A stretch of DNA of 64,000 nucleotides, taken from Pseudomonas oryzagri (GTDB taxonomy: Bacteria; Pseudomonadota; Gammaproteobacteria; Pseudomonadales; Pseudomonadaceae). The notes below the pieces were generated by a model, which was given only the letters and a program-made list of their open reading frames with translations, was not told the DNA's origin and did no database searches. A program made the position numbers and the translations under genes. This document shows positions 56,956 to 64,000 of the stretch, piece by piece; positions within the stretch are counted from its first letter, which is position 1; every line of letters starts with the position of its first letter. The stretch covers positions 62,001-126,000 of the forward strand of contig NZ_JAJHPU010000031.1 in NCBI RefSeq assembly GCF_020831405.1, read 5' to 3'.

Positions 56956-57086
56956 AGAGGTTGGCAGACCCCTCGAGGGGATCGCAGTTGCGAGATCCTG
57001 TGCGGCAGTAATGCCGGTTCGCCCCGTCCTGGCGTCCGGCTCATGAACCGACCTTTCACCCCCCTATGGAAAGGTCGGTTTTTTTT
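56956..57086 (+). ncRNA. ersA: ErsA-like small RNA (Spot 42 locus)
   Basis: Between polA and engB lies a transcription unit with a GAACTT promoter, an expected start about seven bases after the -10 and a strong terminator ending near 57086. The expected transcript is about 131 bases. Place, promoter type and length agree with ErsA of P. aeruginosa, an Hfq-dependent RNA controlling envelope and virulence genes, at the position Spot 42 holds in enterobacteria. There is an unpaired pyrimidine-rich stretch (CACCCCCCTA) in the terminator loop. The exact 5' end is inferred, and primary sequence was not compared. Confidence 0.72.
57046..57086 (+). terminator. Terminator of the ErsA-like RNA
   Basis: AACCGACCTTTC (57046-57057) pairs perfectly with GAAAGGTCGGTT (57069-57080), and the stem is followed by eight T in total. 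This is a classic intrinsic terminator, convergent with engB, whose stop is 14 bases beyond. Confidence 0.92.
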
Positions 57087-57099
57087 GCCTGCGAAAACC

Positions 57100-57756
57100 T
57101 CAGGCCGACTGGCCGTCCGCCGCTTGCTCGTCCTCTTCCTCGAGCAGACCCGTCCAGGCCGCCAGCACCGCCTGCGCCTCCTCGACGCCCTGACGCTTGG
57201 GAGCGGAGAACAGCTGCACGCTGGCCACCTCGCCCCAGCCCTGACGGATCTCCTTCTGCACCTTGAGCAGGGCGTTCTTGGCCGCGCCGAAGGTGAGCTT
57301 GTCGGCCTTGGTGAGCAGGATGTGCATGGGCAGGCAGCTGGCCTTGGCCCAGTCGAGCATCAGCAGGTCGAATTCGGTGAGCGGGTGACGGATGTCCATC
57401 AGCAGGATCACCCCGACCAGCGATTCGCGGCTGCCCAGGTAGGCCTCCAGGTGACGCTGCCAATGCTGCTTGAGCGGAATCGGCACCTTGGCGTAGCCGT
57501 AGCCGGGCAGGTCGACCAGGCGGCGCTCGTCGTCGAGGCGGAAGAAGTTGAGCAGCTGGGTACGCCCCGGCGTCTTCGAGGTACGCGCCAGGCGGGCGTG
57601 GGTCAGGGTGTTCATCGCACTGGACTTGCCGGCGTTGGAGCGCCCGGCGAAGGCCACTTCGTAACCTTCGTCCGGCGGGCACTGGTCGACCCGCGCGGCA
57701 CTCTTGATGAAGGCGGCCTGCTGACACAGACCGAGGATGGGATTCTTGACGGACAT
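57100..57756 (-). CDS. engB: Ribosome biogenesis GTPase EngB (YihA/YsxC)
   Basis: The 218-residue TrmE-Era-EngA-EngB GTPase is needed for large ribosomal subunit assembly. Motifs are G1 [12 protein letters not shown] (about residues 38-49), G2 region [15 protein letters not shown]3 [12 protein letters not shown], and G4 LTKADKLT. It ends with an acidic tail. The ATG at 57756 gives the usual EngB N-terminus. It is convergent with the small RNA and divergent from the cytochrome c5 gene. Confidence 0.94.
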   Translation of the reverse strand: MSVKNPILGLCQQAAFIKSAARVDQCPPDEGYEVAFAGRSNAGKSSAMNTLTHARLARTSKTPGRTQLLNFFRLDDERRLVDLPGYGYAKVPIPLKQHWQRHLEAYLGSRESLVGVILLMDIRHPLTEFDLLMLDWAKASCLPMHILLTKADKLTFGAAKNALLKVQKEIRQGWGEVASVQLFSAPKRQGVEEAQAVLAAWTGLLEEEDEQAADGQSA

Positions 57757-57846
57757 GGCGTGGGCCTGTTGTGCGCCTGCGCCGGAAACGCGTTGCAGGC
57801 TGGTACTGGAGTGGGCTGCGACCAAGTGTCGCGCGCGGCGGTTCCG

Positions 57847-57875
57847 TTTCCGTTTTTACGTCGCCTGTATATAAT
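57847..57875 (+). promoter_or_regulatory. Sigma-70 promoter of the cytochrome c5-c4 genes
   Basis: A perfect TATAAT (57870-57875) stands 17 bases after a weak -35 (TTTCCG, 57847-57852), in an unusually AT-rich patch 107 bases upstream of the cytochrome c5 start. The -35 is poor, so an activator may help. Confidence 0.5.
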
Positions 57876-57981
57876 GCCACGGTTTTTGTGTGCGCTTTGC
57901 ATTCACACAATTGGTGTCCATGTGGACGGACCCTGCCAGCCGAGTGTCGGGCCGTTTCCCCCCTGATGAAAGAGGTCGACC

Positions 57982-58272
57982 ATGAAGAAACTGCTGCTTG
58001 CTGTGTCGCTCGTCGCTGCCGCTGCCTCCGCCCAGGCTACCCAGGAACCGGAAGCGGTCTTCAACAAGGCCTGCACGGCTTGCCACAACGGCCAGCTGCC
58101 GATGGCCCCGAAGAAAGGCGACGCCGCCGCCTGGCAACCGCGCCTGGCACAGGGCATGGATACCCTGGTGAAGCACGTCACCGAAGGTTTCAACGCCATG
58201 CCGCCGCGCGGCATGTGCATGGACTGCACCGCCGAAGACTACAAAGCCACCATCGAATGGATGAGCAAGTAA
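57982..58272 (+). CDS. Cytochrome c5-type monohaem cytochrome
   Basis: The 96-residue periplasmic cytochrome has a signal peptide (KKLLLAVSLVAAAASA, ending AQA). The haem motif is CTACH (about residues 35-39), the axial methionine lies in AMPPRGMCMDC, and the C-x-x-C pair CMDC forms the small disulfide characteristic of cytochrome c5. It probably carries electrons between quinol oxidation and terminal oxidases or denitrification enzymes. Followed 38 bases later by cytochrome c4, with which it is probably co-transcribed. Confidence 0.92.
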   Translation: MKKLLLAVSLVAAAASAQATQEPEAVFNKACTACHNGQLPMAPKKGDAAAWQPRLAQGMDTLVKHVTEGFNAMPPRGMCMDCTAEDYKATIEWMSK

Positions 58273-58310
58273 TCCCCCCTTTCCCCCCTTTGCCGTAGTT
58301 GGATTAGCTG

Positions 58311-58916
58311 ATGAACAAACTACTCGTGAGTCTGCTGTTGACCCTGGGCGTGACCGGCCTGGCCCAGGCCGCCGGTGATGCCACCGCTGGACAAACCAAG
58401 GCAGCCGTCTGCGGCGCCTGCCACGGTCCCGACGGCAACAGCGCGGCGCCGACCTTCCCGAAACTGGCCGGTCAGGGCGAGCGCTATCTGCTCAAGCAGC
58501 TGAAAGACATCAAGAGTGGTGCCCGCCCGGTAGTACCGATGACCGGCCTGCTGGACAACCTGAGCGATCAGGACCTGGCCGACCTGTCCGCCTACTTCGC
58601 CAGCCAGAAGGGCAGCGTCGGCGCTGCCGATCCCAAGCTGGTCGAACGCGGCGAAGCGCTGTTCCGCGGCGGCAAGGTGGAAGACGGCATGCCGGCCTGC
58701 ACCGGTTGCCACTCCCCGGACGGCAGCGGCAACGCCGCCGCCGGCTTCCCGAAACTGGGCGGCCAGCATGCCCAGTACGTGGCCACCCAGCTGACCAACT
58801 TCCGCGAAGGCGTGCGTACCAACGACGGCGACACCATGATCATGCGCGCCATCGCCGCCAAGCTGAGCAACAAGGACATCGAAGCGCTGTCCAGCTACAT
58901 CCAGGGCCTGCACTAA
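58311..58916 (+). CDS. Dihaem cytochrome c4
   Basis: The 201-residue periplasmic protein has two homologous cytochrome domains. The signal is LLVSLLLTLGVTGLAQA; haem motifs are CGACHGPDGNSAAP (about residues 35-48) and CTGCHSPDGSGNAAAG (about 130-145). Each half has a matching methionine region (PVVPMTG and GDTMIMRAIA). Cytochrome c4 donates electrons to cbb3-type oxidase in relatives. A terminator follows at 58942. The c5-c4-dsbA order is as in P. aeruginosa (there cc4). Confidence 0.94.
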   Translation: MNKLLVSLLLTLGVTGLAQAAGDATAGQTKAAVCGACHGPDGNSAAPTFPKLAGQGERYLLKQLKDIKSGARPVVPMTGLLDNLSDQDLADLSAYFASQKGSVGAADPKLVERGEALFRGGKVEDGMPACTGCHSPDGSGNAAAGFPKLGGQHAQYVATQLTNFREGVRTNDGDTMIMRAIAAKLSNKDIEALSSYIQGLH

Positions 58917-58941
58917 GCACCCCGGCAGTAGCCTGCAACAC

Positions 58942-58972
58942 AAAAAGGGTGGCCACGGCCGCCCTTTTTTTT
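58942..58972 (+). terminator. Terminator of the cytochrome c5-c4 genes
   Basis: AAAAAGGGTGGCC pairs with GGCCGCCCTTTTTT around an ACG-containing loop with one G-T pair, and is followed by eight T. It lies about 25 bases past the cytochrome c4 stop. Confidence 0.88.
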
Positions 58973-59063
58973 GCCCGTCTGCCCTACAATCGCGGGGAAC
59001 GGCGCGGCTCCGCCGGCGTCGAACTGCCATCCAGCCCCATTTCTCCCAGTTCAGGAGTCAAGC

Positions 59064-59699
59064 ATGCGTAACCTGATTCTCTCGGCCGTGCTGGCCGGCG
59101 TCAGCCTGTTCGGAGCCACCGCCAGCGTCCACGCCGAGGACATCCAGGCCGGCAAGCAATACGTTGAACTGACCAGTCCGGTGCCGGTCGCCCAGCCCGG
59201 CAAGATCGAGGTGGTCGAACTGTTCTGGTATGGCTGCCCGCACTGCTACCAGTTCGAGCCGACCATCAAGCCGTGGGCCGAGAAGCTGCCGGAGGACGTC
59301 CACTTCGTGCGCATCCCGGCCATGTTCGGCGGCCTGTGGAACATCCATGGCCAGATGTTCCTGACCCTCGAGGCGATGGGCGTGGAGGCCAAGGTGCACG
59401 ACGCGGTGTTCGCCGCCATCCACCGCGAGGGCAAGAAGCTCGCCACCGCCGAGGAGCAGGCCGAATTCCTCGCCGCCCAGGGCGTCGACAAGGCCACCTA
59501 CCTGAGCACCTTCAATTCCTTCGCGGTGAAGGGCCAGATGGAGAAGGCCAAGAAGCTGGCCATGGCCTACCAGATCACCGGCGTACCGGTGCTGGTGGTC
59601 AACGGCAAGTACCGCTTCGATCTCAGCAGCGCCGGCGGTCCGGAGGGAGCCCTCAAGGTCGCCGACCATCTGATCGCCAAGGAACGTCCCGCTCAGTAA
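59064..59699 (+). CDS. dsbA: Thiol:disulfide interchange protein DsbA
   Basis: The 211-residue periplasmic oxidase introduces disulfides into exported proteins, including pilin. The signal is NLILSAVLAGVSLFGATASV, ending HA. The active site is CPHC in ELFWYGCPHCYQFEPTIKPW (about residues 58-61), and the cis-proline loop is QITGVPVLVVNGKYRFD. DsbB, not in this window, would reoxidise it. ATG 59064 follows AGGAG by seven bases. The next gene starts six bases after its stop. Confidence 0.95.
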   Translation: MRNLILSAVLAGVSLFGATASVHAEDIQAGKQYVELTSPVPVAQPGKIEVVELFWYGCPHCYQFEPTIKPWAEKLPEDVHFVRIPAMFGGLWNIHGQMFLTLEAMGVEAKVHDAVFAAIHREGKKLATAEEQAEFLAAQGVDKATYLSTFNSFAVKGQMEKAKKLAMAYQITGVPVLVVNGKYRFDLSSAGGPEGALKVADHLIAKERPAQ

Positions 59700-59705
59700 G
59701 CGACC

Positions 59706-60554
59706 ATGCTGCGGCGCTGGATCACCCCGCGCGCGCCCGGCATCCGGGCCGCGCAGCGCAACCCGCAGGCCGGCGGCGGCGAGCTGGGCGAGTGCCTGCG
59801 CCTGCTCAGCTTCAACATCCAGGTGGGCATCAGCACCCGCCGCTACCACCACTACCTGACCCGCAGCTGGCAGCACTTGCTGCCGCACCGCGAGCGCACG
59901 GTCAACCTGCAGCAGATCGGCCGCCTGCTCGGCGACTTCGACTTGGTCGCCCTGCAGGAGGTGGATGGCGGCAGCCTGCGCTCCGACTACGTCAACCAGG
60001 TCGAGCACCTCGCCCAGCTCGGCGCCTTCCCCTACTGGTACCAGCAGCTCAACCGCGACCTCGGCCCGCTGGCCCAGCACAGCAACGGCGTACTCAGCCG
60101 ACTGCGCCCGAGCCATCTGGAAGACCACCCGCTGCCCGGCCCGCGCGGGCGCGGCGCCATCCTGCTGCGATTCGGCGAAGGCAGCGAGGCGCTGGCGGTG
60201 GTGGTCATGCACCTGGCCCTCGGCGCGCGCGCGCGCACCCGCCAGCTCGCCTATATCCGCGAGCTGATCGCCGACTACCGCCATCTGGTGCTGATGGGCG
60301 ACATGAACACCCACGCCGAGGAGCTGCTGGACAATTCGCCATTGCGCGACCTCGGCCTGGTCGCCCCGCAGACCTGCGCCACCTACCCGAGCTGGCGGCC
60401 GCAGCGCTGCATCGACCACATCCTGCTCAGCCCACAGCTGACCCTCGAACGCATGCGGGTGCTGGACGCGCCGATCTCCGACCACCTGCCGGTGGCGGTG
60501 GACATCCGCCTGCCCGCCGGGCTGCATCCGCCGCGCCTGCCGGAGCGCAGCTAG
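59706..60554 (+). CDS. Endonuclease/exonuclease/phosphatase family protein
   Basis: The 282-residue protein has the EEP fold: LRLLSFNIQVGISTRRYHHY near the start, the catalytic glutamate in DFDLVALQEVDGGSLRSDY, VVMHLALGARARTRQLAYI, LVLMGDMNTHAEELL with its Asp-Asn pair, and a final CIDHILLSPQL and SDHLPVAV histidine. It is a metal-dependent phosphodiesterase or nuclease; substrate unknown. The gene sits just after dsbA, as the PA5488-like gene does in P. aeruginosa. No signal peptide is visible, so it is probably cytoplasmic. Confidence 0.9.
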   Translation: MLRRWITPRAPGIRAAQRNPQAGGGELGECLRLLSFNIQVGISTRRYHHYLTRSWQHLLPHRERTVNLQQIGRLLGDFDLVALQEVDGGSLRSDYVNQVEHLAQLGAFPYWYQQLNRDLGPLAQHSNGVLSRLRPSHLEDHPLPGPRGRGAILLRFGEGSEALAVVVMHLALGARARTRQLAYIRELIADYRHLVLMGDMNTHAEELLDNSPLRDLGLVAPQTCATYPSWRPQRCIDHILLSPQLTLERMRVLDAPISDHLPVAVDIRLPAGLHPPRLPERS

Positions 60555-60619
60555 GCGGCCTGAGGCCCGCCCGCGTTCGATGCTATGCTGCCCATCCTGC
60601 CTGCCAATCGTTGTCCGCC

Positions 60620-61396
60620 ATGAAGACCCTGCCCCTGCTGGCCCTCGCCCTGCTGCTCGCCGGCTGCGCCGGCGGCCTGCGCATCGACGACAGCTTCCGC
60701 TCCCGCGACCAGAGCAGCCGGGTCGAGCAGATCGTCATCCACTACACCTCCAGCGACCTCGACGACTCACTGAAGACCCTCACCGGCGGCGGGGTCAGCG
60801 CCCACTACCTGCTGCCGGCCGACGGCGCGCGCATCTATCGCCTGGTCGACGAGGAGCGCCGCGCCTGGCACGCCGGCGACAGCCAGTGGCGCGGGCGCAC
60901 CTGGCTGAACGCCAGCTCGATCGGCATCGAACTGGTCAACCCCGGCTACCAGGACACCGCGGACGGGCGCCACTGGCAGCCCTATGCGCAGACGCAGATC
61001 GATCGCCTGATCGTCCTACTCAAGGATCTGCAGAGCCGCCATGGCGTGATGCCGGTCAACATCGTCGGCCACAGCGACATCGCCCCGCAGCGCAAGGTCG
61101 ACCCCGGCCCGCTGTTCCCCTGGCACCAACTCGCCGCCGCCGGGCTGATTCCCTGGCCGACCGCCGCCGCCGTGCAGGACAGCCTGCGCCAGCTCGACGG
61201 CCGCGTGCCGGAGGTGAACTGGTTCCAGCGCCAGCTCGCGCGCGCCGGCTACGCCGTGCCGCAGCATGGCGAGCTGGATGAGGCGACCCGCAACGTGATC
61301 GCCGCCTTCCAGATGAAGTACCGGCCCCAGCGTTACGACGGCCAGCCCGACCTGCACACCGCAGCCCTGCTGCTGGCCCTGCCGGCGGCCGACTGA
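60620..61396 (+). CDS. Lipoprotein N-acetylmuramoyl-L-alanine amidase (AmpD/AmiD-type)
   Basis: The 258-residue protein has a lipoprotein signal (KTLPLLALALLLAGC, lipobox LAGC). The Amidase_2 domain (about residues 30-185) has the zinc histidine in VEQIVIHYTSSDL and the later ligands in NIVGHSDIAPQRKVDPGPLF. A PG_binding_1 domain (about 195-255) includes WFQRQLARAGYAVPQHGELD. It cleaves the amide between MurNAc and L-Ala and should sit in the outer membrane, like AmiD and AmpDh2/3. AmpD relatives in Pseudomonas influence AmpC induction. It follows the EEP gene by 65 bases. Confidence 0.9.
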   Translation: MKTLPLLALALLLAGCAGGLRIDDSFRSRDQSSRVEQIVIHYTSSDLDDSLKTLTGGGVSAHYLLPADGARIYRLVDEERRAWHAGDSQWRGRTWLNASSIGIELVNPGYQDTADGRHWQPYAQTQIDRLIVLLKDLQSRHGVMPVNIVGHSDIAPQRKVDPGPLFPWHQLAAAGLIPWPTAAAVQDSLRQLDGRVPEVNWFQRQLARAGYAVPQHGELDEATRNVIAAFQMKYRPQRYDGQPDLHTAALLLALPAAD

Positions 61397-61426
61397 TCCG
61401 CCGCGATACCCCGCCAAGGAGCGTTC

Positions 61427-62119
61427 ATGACCCTGCACATCCGCGTCTGGGACCTGCCCACCCGCCTGTACCACTGGAGCCTGGCGCTGTCCGTGGTCGG
61501 TGCGCTGCTCACCGGCTGGAGCGGCGGCAACTGGATGGTCTGGCACGGCCGCCTCGGCCTGTTCATCGCCGGCCTGCTGGCCTTCCGCCTGGCCTGGGGC
61601 GTGCTCGGCTCCACCTACGTGCGCTTCGGCCAGGTGCTGCACCTGCCGCAGAGTCTGCCGGCCTACCTGCGCGGCGAATGGCACGGCGGCGGACACAACC
61701 CGCTGGGCTGGCTGTCGGTGCTGGCCATGCTCGCCGCCCTCGGCTTCCAGGTGGTCAGCGGCCTGGTGGCCAGCGACGACATCGCCTTCAGCGGTCCGCT
61801 GTACTACGTGGTCGATTCGGCGATCAGCGGCCCCCTGACCAGCCTGCATCGCCAAGGCCTGTGGCTGCTGCTGGCGCTGGTGCTCCTGCACCTCGCCGCA
61901 TTGGTCTTCTACCGTCTGGTCCACGGCGAAAACCTGGCCGGGGCCATGCTCCACGGTCGCCGCAAGGTGCCGGCCGAACGACCGATCGCACCGGCCAGCG
62001 GCGGCAGCCTGCCGGCGCTGCTGGTCGCCCTGGCCTTCGCCGCCGCCGTGGTGTGGGCGGCCAACGGCAGCTGGATCCCGGAACCCCCGCCGCCGGCGCA
62101 GAGCGCGCCGGCCTGGTAA
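61427..62119 (+). CDS. Cytochrome b561-family dihaem membrane protein
   Basis: The 230-residue inner-membrane protein is of the prokaryotic cytochrome b561 family (PF01292). It starts VWDLPTRLYHWSLALSVVGA, with haem histidines in RLYHWS, WHGRLGLFIAGLLAFRLAWG and SLHRQGLWLLLALVLLHLAA, and four core helices. A C-terminal extension has one more hydrophobic stretch. It passes electrons between quinol and periplasmic carriers. Genes of this type are often beside cytochrome c' as here, where the two are convergent. Confidence 0.9.
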   Translation: MTLHIRVWDLPTRLYHWSLALSVVGALLTGWSGGNWMVWHGRLGLFIAGLLAFRLAWGVLGSTYVRFGQVLHLPQSLPAYLRGEWHGGGHNPLGWLSVLAMLAALGFQVVSGLVASDDIAFSGPLYYVVDSAISGPLTSLHRQGLWLLLALVLLHLAALVFYRLVHGENLAGAMLHGRRKVPAERPIAPASGGSLPALLVALAFAAAVVWAANGSWIPEPPPPAQSAPAW

Positions 62120-62128
62120 GACGGCAAC

Positions 62129-62157
62129 AAAAAGGGCGACCGGTGGGTCGCCCTTTT
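62129..62157 (+). terminator. Terminator of the cytochrome b561 gene
   Basis: AAAAGGGCGACC (62130-62141) pairs with GGTCGCCCTTTT (62146-62157) and is followed by CATG; on the other strand the arm begins with AAAA and ends TTTT too, so it can act both ways. It lies 10 bases past the b561 stop. Confidence 0.75.
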
Positions 62158-62260
62158 CATGCAAGGCAAACGGCCATGTGGCCCTGTGAAAGCGTCGCGA
62201 GGACAAGTCAGCCACTTTCTAACGCGGCATGATCGAGCGCAGCAGCTTTCACATGGGCTA

Positions 62261-62731
62261 TCAGTCCATGCGGAACTTGTCGTGGCAGCCCTTGCAGCTC
62301 TTGCCCACCTCTCCGAAGGCCTGGGCGATGGCCGCCTTGTCGCCACCGGCGGCGACCTTGGCCAGGTTGTTGGCGGCCTGGTTGAAGGCGATGGCCACCT
62401 TGGCGACCTCCTCCTTCTGGGCGAAGAACTCCGCCTTGACCCGGGTCTTCTCCTTGCCCACCGACTTCTCGGTACCCGGACCGTACAGCGCGCCCATGCC
62501 GGAGTTGGCGATGGCGGCGATGGCGTTGGCGGCGGCGGCCACCTGCGCCTGGTCATAGGGCACCGAACCCTCGACCACCTGCGCCTTGATCTTGCCCATG
62601 TTCCAGGCCATGAAGCTGTAGCCGGCCTTGCGGTACTCGATCTGGTCCTCCGGGCTGACCTGGGCTACGGTCAGGCCGGCGACGCCGGTCAGCAGCAGGC
62701 CGGCAGCGGCGGCGATCAGTTTGCTCTTCAT
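62261..62731 (-). CDS. Cytochrome c' (class II c-type cytochrome)
   Basis: The 156-residue periplasmic protein is a four-helix haem protein. The signal is KSKLIAAAAGLLLTGVAGLT, ending VAQ or near. The haem motif lies at the C-terminus, CKGCHDKFRMD, as in all cytochromes c'. The N-terminal helix reads EDQIEYRKAGYSFMAWNMGK. Cytochrome c' binds nitric oxide and may protect against it. It is convergent with cytochrome b561; the permease pair at 62837-63690 lies upstream on the same strand. Confidence 0.93.
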   Translation of the reverse strand: MKSKLIAAAAGLLLTGVAGLTVAQVSPEDQIEYRKAGYSFMAWNMGKIKAQVVEGSVPYDQAQVAAAANAIAAIANSGMGALYGPGTEKSVGKEKTRVKAEFFAQKEEVAKVAIAFNQAANNLAKVAAGGDKAAIAQAFGEVGKSCKGCHDKFRMD

Positions 62732-62836
62732 CGGGTTTTCTTCCTATCCATAGAGAATTGGCGTACGTACTCCGACCCGCAGGCCGGCGAAGGCTCTAGA
62801 GTAGCCGTTTCATCGACCCACGGGATGCCGTGCAGT

Positions 62837-63253
62837 TCATGCGCGGCGGCTTGCGTAGCCGCGATACAGGCCCATGCCGATCAGCATGGCGACGAAGAAC
62901 GGCAGGATGGCGGCGTTGCCGCTGCCCAGCAGCACCAGCGCCGGCCCCGGACAGATGCCGGCGATGCCCCAGCCGATACCGAACAGCAGACTGCCGATCA
63001 CCAGCGCAGGGTCCGGCTCGCGCTTGCTCGGCAGCTGCATCGGGCAGCCGGTCAGTGCCTGTGTGCGCCGCCTGGCCAGGGCGAAGGGCAGCAGCGCCGT
63101 GCCGATGCCGCCGCCCATCACCAGCGCCAGCGAGGGATCCCAGTTGCCGGCCAGATCGAGAAAGGCCAGCACCTTGGCCGGATTGGCCATCCCGGCCAGC
63201 AGCAGGCCGAAACCGAACAGGAGGCCGGCGAACAATGCGGTCAGACGCGCCAT
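62837..63253 (-). CDS. YeeE/YedE-type permease, second half-protein (PmpB/DUF6691-like)
   Basis: The 138-residue protein has four transmembrane helices: LTALFAGLLFGFGLLLAGMA, PSLALVMGGGIGTALLPFAL, LVIGSLLFGIGWGIAGICPG and ILPFFVAMLIGMGLYRG. The cysteine motif GIAGICPGPA and the earlier GCPMQLP are marks of the YeeE/YedE sulfur-transport family, where cysteines relay thiosulfate or sulfide-like substrates. It follows its partner by two bases. The transported compound cannot be fixed. Confidence 0.87.
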   Translation of the reverse strand: MARLTALFAGLLFGFGLLLAGMANPAKVLAFLDLAGNWDPSLALVMGGGIGTALLPFALARRRTQALTGCPMQLPSKREPDPALVIGSLLFGIGWGIAGICPGPALVLLGSGNAAILPFFVAMLIGMGLYRGYASRRA

Positions 63254-63255
63254 GG

Positions 63256-63690
63256 TCAGACTCCCAACAGGTGACGGACGACGAACACGGTGGCGAAGCC
63301 GCTGGCCATGAAGCACAGGGTGGCCACCAGCGAACGCGGCGACAGCCGCGACAGGCCGCATACGCCGTGGCCGCTGGTGCAGCCGGAGCCCAGGCGCGCG
63401 CCGAAGCCGACCAGCAGGCCGGCCAGCAGCAGGCCCGGCACGCCGGCCTGTATCTCGATCGTCGGCAATGCGGCGATCGCCTGCCACAACCAGGGCGCCA
63501 GCAGCAGGCCGAAGACGAACAACAGACTGTACAGGCGGCCGCTGGCGCGCGGCTCGAGCAGGCTGCCGAGCAGACCGCTGATCCCCGCGATGCGCCCGTT
63601 GGCCAGCACGAACAGCCCGGCGGCCAGACCGATGAGGATGCCGCCGGCCAAGGCGCTCCAGGGAGTGAAATGGGCCCAGTCGATGGTCAT
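63256..63690 (-). CDS. YeeE/YedE-type permease, first half-protein (PmpA-like)
   Basis: The 144-residue membrane protein has the signature LGSGCTSGHGVCGLSRLSPR (about residues 101-120) with conserved cysteines. Helices include SALAGGILIGLAAGLFVLAN and LYSLLFVFGLLLAPWLWQAI. Together with the gene at 62837 it makes up the two halves of a YeeE/YedE permease, a split arrangement known in many proteobacteria. ATG 63690 follows GGAGCATCC. It is the first gene of a two-gene operon. Confidence 0.88.
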   Translation of the reverse strand: MTIDWAHFTPWSALAGGILIGLAAGLFVLANGRIAGISGLLGSLLEPRASGRLYSLLFVFGLLLAPWLWQAIAALPTIEIQAGVPGLLLAGLLVGFGARLGSGCTSGHGVCGLSRLSPRSLVATLCFMASGFATVFVVRHLLGV

Positions 63691-64000
63691 GGATGCTCCT
63701 TCGCGCAGAATGCCGGTACGGGGTAGGGATGGTCGCAGGGCCACGGGACTGGGGCTGCGCCAGGGAGGGTGTATGCCGTCACAGCGCCGCACGCCGAGCG
63801 GCCGAGCGGCGACACGGGCGGCGCGCGGATGTTCAGGGCCACCCTCCGCCGCCACCGTTGCGCTCGCCCTCCGCCAGCGGACAGCGCAAGAGCAGGCGAT
63901 TCGGACTGACCACACTCTTCGGCAGCCGGCCGCGCCCCGCCGCGCAGAACGCCGGGGCGAGAGGTCGTCGCACCTCACACCCAAACACTTATCCTAAAAA
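63691..64000. other. Right-edge stretch without a recognised gene
   Basis: The last 310 bases hold the promoter region of the permease pair and GC-rich sequence with no convincing start, ribosome site or conserved protein in either direction. A gene whose start lies beyond the edge cannot be excluded. Confidence 0.4.

Overview
The window is GC-rich Gammaproteobacterial chromosome, almost certainly Pseudomonas or a close relative in the Pseudomonadaceae. Three blocks follow the order I remember from P. aeruginosa: znuA/zur-znuC-znuB next to a small lipoprotein gene and metN-metI-metQ; thrB-polA-ersA-engB-cytochrome c5-cytochrome c4-dsbA; and aat transporter-ansB-aauS-aauR. A pilA/pilBCD-coaE-yacG locus supports the same placement. 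No rRNA, tRNA, prophage, insertion sequence with a transposase, or CRISPR array was recognised. This is core and lightly accessory chromosome sprinkled with small non-coding repeats.

Left part (1-16.8 kb): the end of a MarR-type regulator with a palindromic upstream site, a DedA membrane protein, an alpha/beta hydrolase, a thioredoxin-fold protein and a small methyltransferase-like membrane protein. A 0.7-kb tandem non-coding repeat follows. Next comes the zinc system (divergent znuA and zur-znuC-znuB around a Zur box), a pair of Roadblock/LC7 genes, a lipoprotein, the methionine importer metNIQ, and a probable catabolic operon (AraC regulator, orphan TRAP binding protein, class II aldolase, PanE-like reductase). 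An SpmA/SpmB-type membrane protein closes the part.

Middle (16.8-34.7 kb): WrbA, a GGDEF-EAL protein with two PAS domains, DUF3087, a universal stress protein, a penicillin-acylase-family Ntn hydrolase, a PIN-PhoH ATPase, a CDF metal exporter with a (His-Asp)n loop, YaaA, PsiE, and the type IV pilus genes pilA (sigma-54 promoter, divergent) and pilB-pilC-pilD with coaE and yacG. pilC, and to a lesser degree pilB, look less GC-biased at synonymous sites than their neighbours.

Acidic amino-acid region (34.8-45.9 kb): two complete tandem copies of the four-gene acidic amino-acid ABC importer (aatJQMP), a periplasmic glutaminase-asparaginase (ansB), and the sensor kinase and sigma-54 activator pair aauS-aauR. 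The periplasmic enzyme would release glutamate and aspartate, the importers take them up, and AauSR would induce the set. The two transporter copies are mosaics of identical and diverged blocks, and only the second has a recognisable sigma-54 promoter.

Right part (45.9-64 kb): a MazG-like pyrophosphohydrolase, CmoM, two DUF4136 lipoproteins, a decayed DsrE/lipoyl-protein locus, an MFS exporter, a ferritin lacking the haem-ligand methionine, a VOC protein, a hemerythrin, thrB, polA, a probable ErsA small RNA, engB, cytochromes c5 and c4, dsbA, an endonuclease/phosphatase-family protein, a lipoprotein amidase, cytochrome b561, cytochrome c' and a two-gene YeeE/YedE-type permease.
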